Origin: Candidatus Saccharimonadota bacterium
GTDB taxonomy: Bacteria; Patescibacteriota; Saccharimonadia; Saccharimonadales; UBA7683
Assembly: GCA_020427905.1 (NCBI GenBank)
Contig: JAGQNU010000069.1
Coordinates: forward strand, 1 to 9,276
Length of the DNA stretch: 9,276 bases
Direction: 5' to 3'
Shown here: one piece after another, positions 1 to 5,029 of the stretch
How the letters are laid out: the number at the start of each line of letters is the position of its first letter
How positions within the stretch are numbered: the stretch's first letter is position 1
Notes under the pieces: generated by a model
What the model saw: the letters and a program-made list of their open reading frames with translations, nothing else
The model's database searches: none
Told to the model about the DNA's origin: nothing
Translations under genes and position numbers: made by a program

Positions 1-642
1 GATTCTTTGATAGGCGGGGAGGTACTTGGTGTCACTTCTCACCAATGTGAAGAGAGAATCGAGGTGCAGCGATTTAACCGTCTTAATCCAAAGCGGCATC
101 TCGTGGACATATAATTCTTGAATCCAAGCTGGATTGTTATCAAGCCCGCTCTCCCAAGGGTGCACAAGAATCACCAGACCCTCCTCATGAGGATCACGCT
201 CACGATATAACCACTCGTGGTAGAGGAGCAGACCTGGGAAGATCTTGCGGTACCACGCAAGCCGCTCTGACTTCTTTAACTTCTCGCCAATGCGAACTAC
301 GGCTTCAGCAACCATCGGCGGTTGGGTAATGCCACTAGTGGCAGTATGCTTTGGCGATTCTTTGGCAACACTGGACTTCCACAAGTAGCGAGCTGAGCTG
401 TCATCTTGGCTCATGATGGTGTTGGGGAGCATGCCATTCTTCCACTGGCCACGAAAGAGGTTTTTGATCTCCTTCTGTGCGCGCTTCACATCGTAGTGTC
501 GTTGGCCGATCGCAATAAAACAACTATCCCACAACCACTGGTGCGGGTAGAGGTGCGCCGCCGGTCGTGTCCATCCACCAAGATCATTTTGCTTCAGTAC
601 GGCTTTACACGCCTCAACTAGTTCAGATTGCCCATCCATCAT
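1..642 (-). CDS. GH63-like (alpha/alpha)6-barrel glycoside hydrolase, N-terminal part (runs off the left edge)
   Basis: Reading leftward from an ATG at 642 there is an open frame of 214 codons with no stop before the window edge, so the C-terminal part is missing. The protein resembles GH63/mannosylglycerate-hydrolase-type glucosidases, which hydrolyse alpha-glucosidic bonds in an (alpha/alpha)6 barrel. Visible motifs are HQWLWDSCF (residues 34-42), the stretch around RGQWKNGMLPN, TSGITQPP, and HPWESGLDNNPAW (residues 161-173). In the last, E164 and D168 lie in the conserved acid-rich loop, and D168 is probably the general acid by family analogy. No signal peptide is seen, so it is probably cytosolic. 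A second ATG follows immediately at 639. It lies 27 nt downstream of yajQ, with no Shine-Dalgarno but a TATACT box 8 nt before the first ATG. The family call is fairly firm; the substrate (glucosylglycerate, trehalose-like sugar, glycogen or glycan) cannot be told. Confidence 0.8.
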   Translation of the reverse strand, partial: MMDGQSELVEACKAVLKQNDLGGWTRPAAHLYPHQWLWDSCFIAIGQRHYDVKRAQKEIKNLFRGQWKNGMLPNTIMSQDDSSARYLWKSSVAKESPKHTATSGITQPPMVAEAVVRIGEKLKKSERLAWYRKIFPGLLLYHEWLYRERDPHEEGLVILVHPWESGLDNNPAWIQELYVHEMPLWIKTVKSLHLDSLFTLVRSDTKYLPAYQRI

Positions 643-650
643 TGATCACT

Positions 651-661
651 AGTATATAGCA
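651..661 (-). promoter_or_regulatory. Putative -10 promoter box of the GH63-like gene
   Basis: On the minus strand the sequence TGCTATATACT contains TATACT ending 8 nt before the ATG at 642. It can also be read as an extended -10, TGC-TATATA. No convincing -35 is seen 16-18 bp upstream. The expected start of transcription would fall at or within a few bases of the start codon, and no Shine-Dalgarno lies between. Confidence 0.45.
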
Positions 662-669
662 AATTCTAT

Positions 670-1167
670 TTAGCGGTAGTTTGTGAACTCGAGTGGGAAG
701 TCAAAGTCGGCTTGCTTAAGAAGTTGGATTACTGCTTGGAGCTCGTCGCGCTTAGCTGAGCTGACGCGCACTTCCTCGCCCTGAACCTGTGTTTTCACCT
801 TTGGGTATGAGTCGCGGATCAGTTTAGTGATCTTCTTAGCATTGTCTTGATTTAACCCTTTCTTGAATGGGAGCGTCCATGACATCTGCATGTTGCTGGT
901 CTGGGGCTCGGCGGACGCATCAATAACCTTCTGATCGACACCACTACCAGCGAGGCGCTTTCGTAATATCTCAATCACGCTATCAAGGTGAAACTGGTTG
1001 TCACCTGTCAGTTTGACGCCAGTTTTGCTATCAACAAACTCAACACCTGCAGAAGTACCCTTAAAGTCGTAGCGCTGTGCGATATCACGCTGTGTTTGCT
1101 CGACCGCGTTGGTTACTTTTGCGATGTCGTAATCTGAAACGATATCAAATGAGCTATCTTTTGCCAT
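670..1167 (-). CDS. yajQ: YajQ-family (DUF520) nucleotide-binding protein
   Basis: A protein of 165 residues, the usual length of the YajQ/UPF0234 family. These are cytosolic proteins with two ferredoxin-like folds that bind nucleotides; Xanthomonas homologues act as c-di-GMP effectors. Family landmarks run in order: SSFDIVSDYD (5-14), RYDFKG (32-37), LPFKKGLNQDNAKKI (99-113), KVKTQVQGEEVRVSSAKRDELQAVIQLL, and the characteristic C-terminus DFDFPLEFTNYR. The ATG at 1167 is chosen because the family begins immediately before the SFDIVS motif. The alternative upstream TTG at 1203 would add 12 non-conserved residues. The gene follows the HAD gene by 37 nt. It has no Shine-Dalgarno but a good TTGAAT-18-TATACT promoter ending 6 nt before the ATG. 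The exact ligand is unknown here. Confidence 0.93.
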   Translation of the reverse strand: MAKDSSFDIVSDYDIAKVTNAVEQTQRDIAQRYDFKGTSAGVEFVDSKTGVKLTGDNQFHLDSVIEILRKRLAGSGVDQKVIDASAEPQTSNMQMSWTLPFKKGLNQDNAKKITKLIRDSYPKVKTQVQGEEVRVSSAKRDELQAVIQLLKQADFDFPLEFTNYR

Positions 1168-1173
1168 ATCATC

Positions 1174-1203
1174 AGTATAGAGGCTCTGGACCGTAGGATT
1201 CAA
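1174..1203 (-). promoter_or_regulatory. Putative yajQ promoter (leaderless geometry)
   Basis: Minus strand: a -35-like TTGAAT at 1203-1198, an 18-bp spacer, and a -10 TATACT at 1179-1174, only 6 nt before the yajQ ATG at 1167. The -35 directly abuts the end of the HAD gene (stop at 1205-1207). Transcription would begin at about the A of the ATG, leaving no room for a ribosome binding site. Confidence 0.55.
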
Positions 1204-1204
1204 G

Positions 1205-1813
1205 CTAGAGTACGTTGAGTGATTTCAAATCGCTCATCAACGAGTCGAAACTTCTAAACAGTACCGGCGTATAACCACATTCATCGGCGGATTCAAGCGC
1301 ACGTCTTGAGTCATCGATAAAGACAAGTTGTTTCGGATCGATTCCGAGCTGTTTGCAAAAAAGCTTATAGAGATCTGGATCTGGCTTCATTAAGCCTACC
1401 TCTGCTGAAACTATAAAGGCATCAAAGTGTGCATCAACCCCGGCCTCACGCATCATGTTGGCAGCATCAACGGAGTTATTGCTGAGTAGCCCAGTCTTAT
1501 ATCCATCGGATCGTAGCTTATCAACCAGGTCAAGGATGGGCTGGTTGAGAGACTTTGTCTGACGATATTCTATGACAAACTTCATGACGTCATCTAGTCT
1601 ATCGAGAAAGCCGAGATCACGCAGCACTCGTGTCCAGAGCTCTGTCTCTGAGATAGGTTTACCCGCGTTAAACGCACGGTTGTGGCGGAAGTAGATGTCT
1701 TTATAGGTAGGCTCGTCAATGGAGAGGAACTCACAAATCTTCTCGGTAAATACAAACCCCGGCTCGCCGTTAATAACACCCCCCCAATCAAAACCAACAG
1801 CTGCGTACTTCAT
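1205..1813 (-). CDS. HAD-superfamily hydrolase (subfamily IA-like)
   Basis: A 202-residue haloacid-dehalogenase-type hydrolase with a Rossmann core and a helical cap inserted after motif I. Most members are cytosolic phosphatases. Motif I is GFDWGGVI with nucleophile D9. Motif II is LLSNNS with S111. Motif III is K143 in GLMKPDPDLY. Motif IV is IDDS with D167 and D168. The cap spans roughly residues 16-90. Oddly, the usual second aspartate of DxD is glycine (D9-W-G11). Some IA members of the YihX / epoxide-hydrolase-N-domain type also carry DxG here, so activity is not excluded. The ATG at 1813 is preceded 7 nt upstream by an extended -10, TGCTATACT, with no Shine-Dalgarno. It is divergent from the flavin reductase gene and shares an 81-bp regulatory region with it. 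The substrate cannot be predicted. Confidence 0.88.
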   Translation of the reverse strand: MKYAAVGFDWGGVINGEPGFVFTEKICEFLSIDEPTYKDIYFRHNRAFNAGKPISETELWTRVLRDLGFLDRLDDVMKFVIEYRQTKSLNQPILDLVDKLRSDGYKTGLLSNNSVDAANMMREAGVDAHFDAFIVSAEVGLMKPDPDLYKLFCKQLGIDPKQLVFIDDSRRALESADECGYTPVLFRSFDSLMSDLKSLNVL

Positions 1814-1820
1814 TGCAATG

Positions 1821-1829
1821 AGTATAGCA
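1821..1829 (-). promoter_or_regulatory. Extended -10 promoter of the HAD gene
   Basis: Minus strand TGCTATACT at 1829-1821 matches the extended -10 form TGnTATAAT at all but one base. It ends 7 nt before the HAD ATG, again implying a transcript starting at about the start codon. No clear -35 is seen. The -35 region (about 1844-1849) overlaps the left operator-like palindrome, so a bound regulator could affect this promoter too. Confidence 0.55.
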
Positions 1830-1830
1830 C

Positions 1831-1859
1831 TTGCATAACTTTTAAGTGTCTGCTTAAAT
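1831..1859 (+). promoter_or_regulatory. Putative promoter of the FMN reductase gene
   Basis: A -35-like TTGCAT (1831-1836), a 17-bp spacer, and a -10-like TTAAAT (1854-1859). Transcription would start near 1866, giving a leader of about 30 nt that includes the Shine-Dalgarno at 1882-1889. The two palindromic operator candidates lie over the spacer, the -10 and the start site, the classic position for a repressor. Confidence 0.4.
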
Positions 1860-1880
1860 TAAGTGAACACTTAAAAGTTA
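1836..1880. promoter_or_regulatory. Operator-like tandem palindromes inside a 14-bp inverted repeat
   Basis: A perfect 14-bp inverted repeat, TAACTTTTAAGTGT (1836-1849) and ACACTTAAAAGTTA (1867-1880), is separated by 17 nt. Within it are two tandem 16-bp palindromes at a 17-bp step: TTAAGTGTCTGCTTAA (1842-1857) and TTAAGTGAACACTTAA (1859-1874). The right copy has perfect 7-bp half-sites around AA; the left copy matches in 5 of 7 half-site positions. The step is about 1.6 helical turns. This looks like a double binding site for a dimeric repressor controlling the flavin reductase gene and perhaps the divergent HAD gene. Redox-related reductases are often governed by HxlR- or MarR-type repressors, but no regulator gene is in the window and the family is not identifiable. 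An RNA hairpin terminator is unlikely because the arms are AT-rich and widely spaced. Confidence 0.7.
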
Positions 1881-1894
1881 AAAGGAAGGTAAAT

Positions 1895-2446
1895 ATGAAG
1901 ATACTTATAGTAATCGCAAGTGTACGTAACGGCCGCAGTGGGGCTAAAGTCGCCGACTGGTTTAACGATCAGGTTACCAAGGATGGAAGGTTTGAATCGG
2001 AGGTTGTTGATCTCATAGATGTGAATCTGCCATACGAGCTTGGCCAGACGTTGCCGTCACAGATTCAAAATAGTGAATATGAGTTTGAGGAGACTCGTGC
2101 GTGGGCAAAGCAAGTCAGCGATGCTGATGCTGTGGTGTTTGTGAGTCCGGAGTATAACCACGGGTACTCGGCAAGTCTGAAGAATGCAATCGACCACTTG
2201 TTTGCAGAGTGGAACAACAAACCGGTTGGTTTTGTAAATTACGGATCAACCGGTGCACCATATAGCTTTGTAGCAATCTCGATGGTTGCGCAGTGGGTAA
2301 AAATGGCAGTAGTACAACCAAGAGTAGCAATACCCGAGATTTGGGCTGCTTTTGCTGATGACGGCACGCTTGCTCACGCCGACTATCATGAGTTTGAGGC
2401 GCAGCGTATGCTCGGTGCCCTCGCTGAAAAGGTACAGTCAGACTAG
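1895..2446 (+). CDS. NADPH-dependent FMN reductase-family flavoprotein (SsuE/ChrR-like)
   Basis: A 183-residue cytosolic flavodoxin-fold oxidoreductase. Members transfer electrons from NAD(P)H to FMN, quinones, azo dyes or metal oxyanions. The N-terminal beta strand ILIVIASVRNGRSG (3-16) is the FMN-phosphate-binding loop, with S9, R11 and S15. The motif SPEYNHGYSASLKNAIDHL (84-102) is diagnostic of the family, and GSTGAPYS (from about 117) forms the third flavin-contact loop. The ATG at 1895 is chosen because it begins just before the first strand and has a strong AAGGAAGG Shine-Dalgarno (1882-1889) 5 nt upstream. The open frame extends further upstream but only through the divergent HAD gene. 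The operator-like palindromes just upstream suggest induced expression, for instance in a redox or electrophile stress response. The physiological substrate is unknown. Confidence 0.92.
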   Translation: MKILIVIASVRNGRSGAKVADWFNDQVTKDGRFESEVVDLIDVNLPYELGQTLPSQIQNSEYEFEETRAWAKQVSDADAVVFVSPEYNHGYSASLKNAIDHLFAEWNNKPVGFVNYGSTGAPYSFVAISMVAQWVKMAVVQPRVAIPEIWAAFADDGTLAHADYHEFEAQRMLGALAEKVQSD

Positions 2447-2471
2447 TACGCAGATACTCGCATGAATTCAA

Positions 2472-2483
2472 GAGTGTGATACT
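2472..2483 (+). promoter_or_regulatory. Putative extended -10 of the alpha/beta-hydrolase gene
   Basis: The plus-strand sequence GAGTGTGATACT contains the extended -10 TGT-GATACT (hexamer 2478-2483) 9 nt before the ATG at 2493. There is no Shine-Dalgarno between them (GTTTTAGTA) and no clear -35. The geometry matches the other candidate leaderless genes in this window. Confidence 0.4.
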
Positions 2484-2492
2484 GTTTTAGTA

Positions 2493-3215
2493 ATGCTCAA
2501 AAAAACACAAACTGCCAACCCGGCGCGTGGACAGTTTTACCAACAGTATCAATCAAAGCGCTCATCCAAGAAGACTCTGTACTTCATTGGCCCATATACC
2601 GGACGCAAGTTCTACTTTTTGCCGTTCTTCTGGGTGGTGCAGTGGCTCGGGTACCGCATTGTCTACTTGCAACCCGTGAATGCAGTATTGGACTCCAGCC
2701 AGCCGCAGTGGCTCGAGCAAGCGATTGTGCAGGCTCAGGACGTAATTTACGCTGATCGTAAAGAAGTCCAGCGTGACGAGGATTATCTACTCGGGGTGAG
2801 CCTCGGTAGTTACATAGGTCTCAATGTGATTCTGACCGAGCGCTTTAAAAAGTTTGTAGTGATTGCAGGTGGGGCACCGCTGGCGGACATCTTCAGAACG
2901 CATTACTTGTTTTATTCGCAACGCAGGAAGCTCCGAAAGAACGGTGGCTTTGAGCATATTGATGCGCACTGGAAGAAGTTTGACGAGGCATTTAAGAAGC
3001 ATCAACTAAATGGGCTGCGGGTCCTGGGCTTCAATTCGCGAGCAGACCACATGATTACGCAGCAGCGGCTACAGGCATTTATGGATGAACTTATTAAAGC
3101 TGGTGCAAAAATTGAGAGCAGACTCACACATTTTTACCCACATGAAGTACAAGCATTCAGCACGAATTGGCGGATGTTTGCGGTGGATAAATTCTTCAAA
3201 AAAACAGATATGTGA
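2493..3215 (+). CDS. Divergent alpha/beta-hydrolase-fold protein
   Basis: A 240-residue protein with a nucleophile elbow, GVSLGS, at residues 101-106 (GxSxG, Ser103) preceded by the short strand DYLL. Downstream, GFNSRADHMI places an acid at Asp185, and HFYPHEVQAF gives His213 or His217 as the catalytic histidine, so a complete Ser-Asp-His triad can be proposed in the right order and spacing. The usual HG oxyanion-hole motif after the first strand is replaced by FIGPYTGRKFYF (about 31-42). The following segment, FFWVVQWLGYRIVYL (46-60), is very hydrophobic but is better read as helix A and strand 4 of the fold than as a membrane anchor. The N-terminal 27 residues are basic and polar. It lies 46 nt after the flavin reductase gene and 34 nt before pheS. 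An esterase- or lipase-like activity is plausible; the substrate is unknown. Confidence 0.72.
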   Translation: MLKKTQTANPARGQFYQQYQSKRSSKKTLYFIGPYTGRKFYFLPFFWVVQWLGYRIVYLQPVNAVLDSSQPQWLEQAIVQAQDVIYADRKEVQRDEDYLLGVSLGSYIGLNVILTERFKKFVVIAGGAPLADIFRTHYLFYSQRRKLRKNGGFEHIDAHWKKFDEAFKKHQLNGLRVLGFNSRADHMITQQRLQAFMDELIKAGAKIESRLTHFYPHEVQAFSTNWRMFAVDKFFKKTDM

Positions 3216-3240
3216 CAGCGGCGGTTGAATCGGGTAAACT
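3212..3240 (+). promoter_or_regulatory. Putative pheS operon promoter
   Basis: GTGACA (3212-3217, 5 of 6 matches to TTGACA), a 17-bp spacer, and TAAACT (3235-3240). The -35 overlaps the TGA stop of the upstream gene (3213-3215). The start of transcription would be near 3247, about 3 nt before the pheS ATG. An overlapping alternative -10, TATAAC, lies at 3240-3245. There is no Shine-Dalgarno. No T-box, leader peptide or attenuator hairpin fits before pheS. Confidence 0.6.
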
Positions 3241-3249
3241 ATAACTAAT

Positions 3250-4269
3250 ATGAATGATATCAACAGCGTGCGTGAGCAGCTGCTTAGTCAGTTGGAATCA
3301 CTCGAGGATAAAAAACAGATTTTGCGAGCCAACGAGCTCCGCAATTTATATGGCGCGATCAAAGATCAACCTGAGTCCGAACGTGCTGCATATGGTCAGG
3401 CGGTAAATGCGCTGAAGCAAGAGCTTGAAGAAAAAGTTGCAGAGGCTGATGCAGGTATCGATGATCAGGTGCCGATTGATGTAACCGCACCAATGGATGC
3501 AAATGCTGAGATTCCAAGCCTACTGCCGACTGAAGATGGCAGCATTCACCCCATCTCACGCGAGATTCAGATTATCAGTGATCTGTTCTATCGCATGGGC
3601 TTTGAGGTTTCACCATCACGAGAGCTCGATGACGAGTATCATATGTTCACCAGCCTCAATTTCCCGGAGGGGCACCCCGCACGTGATGATTACGACACCT
3701 TCATGACAGAAGAAGGATTAGTTGCCCCAGCGCACACCAGCACTATGCAAAATCGTATCATCAAGGCTCGACTGGATCGGGTCAAATCGGGTGACCCGAT
3801 TGCGGTATTGGCCATTGACCGTGTATTCAGAAACGAGGATTTGGACGCTCGGCATGAGCATACCTTCCATCAGGCAGAAGGAGTCTATGTCGGTGAGGGA
3901 ATTACGGTTGGAGACCTTGTCGGCACACTCAAGACATTTTTGACCGGTTACTTTGGTAAAGAGGTAGATGCTAAGATCACGCCATTTTACTTCCCGTTTA
4001 CTGAACCAAGTTTTGAGTTCTCGCTCTCGTGTCCATTTTGTGAGGAAGACGAGTATTGCAAAGTATGTAGCTCTGAGCGGTGGATTGAGCTGCTCGGCTG
4101 TGGCATGATTCACCCCAATGTACTCAAAGAGGCCGGCGTAGATCCCGAGAGGTACACGGGCTTTGCGTGGGGCTGCGGTGTAGAGCGACTGATCATGATG
4201 AAGTACGACATCGAGGACATCCGCCACTTCAACTCCGGCAAACTAACATTCTTAAGGCAGTTCAAATGA
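3250..4269 (+). CDS. pheS: Phenylalanine--tRNA ligase alpha subunit
   Basis: A 339-residue catalytic subunit of class II phenylalanyl-tRNA synthetase. As an alpha2beta2 enzyme with PheT it activates Phe with ATP and charges tRNA(Phe) in the cytosol. Residues 1-85 form the N-terminal tRNA-binding coiled-coil region. Motif 1 begins at HPISREIQIISDLFYRMGF (100-118). The substrate loop AHTSTMQNR is at 161-169. Motif 2 is FRNEDLDARHEHTFHQAEG (193-211). TEPSFEF (251-257) is in the Phe pocket, and motif 3 is GFAWGCGVERL (304-314). Four cysteines, C261, C264, C270 and C273, form a CxxC-x5-CxxC knuckle before W278 and the conserved GCGMIHPNVL, as in PheS variants that may bind zinc. The length is typical. 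The stop overlaps the next start by ATGA (4266-4269). No Shine-Dalgarno precedes the ATG. Confidence 0.98.
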   Translation: MNDINSVREQLLSQLESLEDKKQILRANELRNLYGAIKDQPESERAAYGQAVNALKQELEEKVAEADAGIDDQVPIDVTAPMDANAEIPSLLPTEDGSIHPISREIQIISDLFYRMGFEVSPSRELDDEYHMFTSLNFPEGHPARDDYDTFMTEEGLVAPAHTSTMQNRIIKARLDRVKSGDPIAVLAIDRVFRNEDLDARHEHTFHQAEGVYVGEGITVGDLVGTLKTFLTGYFGKEVDAKITPFYFPFTEPSFEFSLSCPFCEEDEYCKVCSSERWIELLGCGMIHPNVLKEAGVDPERYTGFAWGCGVERLIMMKYDIEDIRHFNSGKLTFLRQFK

Positions 4270-4685
4270 ACCTAGATAGCGTAAAGCAATTTCTCGAAGA
4301 CTTTGAAGAGTGTGTTATCGCTACGGTAAACGAGAGAGCAAAGCCGGAGGCAGCAACTGTTGGTCTGTCCTGTGATGACAATTTCACGTTCTTGATTGGC
4401 ACAAATAAAGACACTCGGAAAGCAGCAAATATTAGTCAAAACAATAGCGTGGCGTTAGTAGTTGGCTTCAGTGGCCCAAAGACGGTTCAAATTGAGGGTG
4501 TCGCCGAGAAAGTTACTCGGGATACACATCAAGAGAGAATCGAACTTCACTTGGACACTGTCTCAGGAGCGAGGAGTTTTGATGGAGAGCCAGGACAGAC
4601 ATACTACATGATCAAACCAACCTGGCTCCGGTTCACTGACTATACGCAAGAAGATCCAATCTTTGAGACGGAGGACTTCTCATGA
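4266..4685 (+). CDS. PNPOx-like FMN-binding split-barrel protein
   Basis: A 139-residue protein of the pyridoxamine 5'-phosphate oxidase-like superfamily, single-domain flavin (FMN or F420) or heme-binding split barrels. The pattern is typical: an N-terminal helix (1-13), strand CVIATVNERAKPEAATVGL (16-34), strand FTFLIGTNKDTRKAANI (40-56) where the T-R-K-x-x-N stretch contacts cofactor phosphate, strand SVALVVGF (61-68), TVQIEGVAEKV (73-83), and a C-terminal IKPTWLRFTDY (116-126). It is shorter than true PdxH, about 200 residues or more, and lacks its C-terminal part, so biosynthesis of vitamin B6 should not be assumed. The ATG at 4266 overlaps the pheS stop, with AAGG (4254-4257) as a Shine-Dalgarno 8 nt upstream. 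Its position between pheS and pheT implies co-expression with the synthetase. The role is unknown. Confidence 0.85.
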   Translation: MNLDSVKQFLEDFEECVIATVNERAKPEAATVGLSCDDNFTFLIGTNKDTRKAANISQNNSVALVVGFSGPKTVQIEGVAEKVTRDTHQERIELHLDTVSGARSFDGEPGQTYYMIKPTWLRFTDYTQEDPIFETEDFS

Positions 4686-5029
4686 GTAAAAATGCACTGG
4701 TTGATGTAAATCCAAGCTTGGAGTTGATTACAAGTCAGCTTGACGGTTTTAATGATATACCAAAAAAGTTAATTGACAGATGCAAGGCAATCCTGATGCT
4801 GGTGCAACGTGAAGTTCAGTCAGTAAATACTCCTTTGGTGCGTGCTTCTTCTGAATGGAAAGCAGGATATGTTAGTAGATGTCTTGTTGATGCCGAAGAA
4901 CTACTGAGTGAAATGAGTGAGTTTATATCATCTAATAGACTGTCTTCAGAAGATGCAGAACTTGTTAGGCGTTTGCAGGACGTGTTAGATGATGTTAAGA
5001 GGGTTTTAGTTTCGGGAGCAGCACGATGA
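4682..5029 (+). CDS. Small helical protein of unknown function between pheS and pheT
   Basis: A 115-residue protein I do not recognise. It appears almost entirely alpha-helical: hydrophobic-patterned helices around 27-46 (PKKLIDRCKAILMLVQREV), 52-80 (through SRCLVDAEELLSEMSEF) and 88-110 (EDAELVRRLQDVLDDVKRVL). The last two are highly charged, suggesting a helical bundle or coiled coil. It has two cysteines (C34, C67), no signal peptide and no membrane segment. The ATG is backed by GGAGGA at 4670-4675, 6 nt upstream, and overlaps the preceding stop by ATGA; its own stop overlaps the pheT start the same way. Four sampled lines (4741-4980) count to about 40% GC against about 52% for a sampled pheT line, so it may be a recent insertion or fast-evolving. 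The coding call rests on the coupled start and stop and the Shine-Dalgarno. Confidence 0.78.
   Translation: MSKNALVDVNPSLELITSQLDGFNDIPKKLIDRCKAILMLVQREVQSVNTPLVRASSEWKAGYVSRCLVDAEELLSEMSEFISSNRLSSEDAELVRRLQDVLDDVKRVLVSGAAR

Noticed and set aside
1168..1203. 12-residue N-terminal extension of YajQ from a TTG at 1203
   Set aside because: The residues are not conserved, the ATG at 1167 matches the family start, and the extension covers the likely promoter.
1682..1894. Upstream extension of the flavin reductase frame
   Set aside because: It is open but runs antisense through the HAD gene, and the family N-terminus plus a strong Shine-Dalgarno fix the start at 1895.
2447..2492. Possible terminator between the flavin reductase and alpha/beta-hydrolase genes
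   Set aside because: No stem-loop followed by a T-run is present. No convincing intrinsic terminator was found in any gap of the window.
3216..3249. Attenuator, T-box or leader peptide before pheS
   Set aside because: The gap is only 34 nt and the promoter itself occupies it, so no leader RNA can fit.
3718..4227. 169-codon minus-strand open frame opposite pheS
   Set aside because: It lies wholly within pheS motifs 2-3, and its translation resembles no family.
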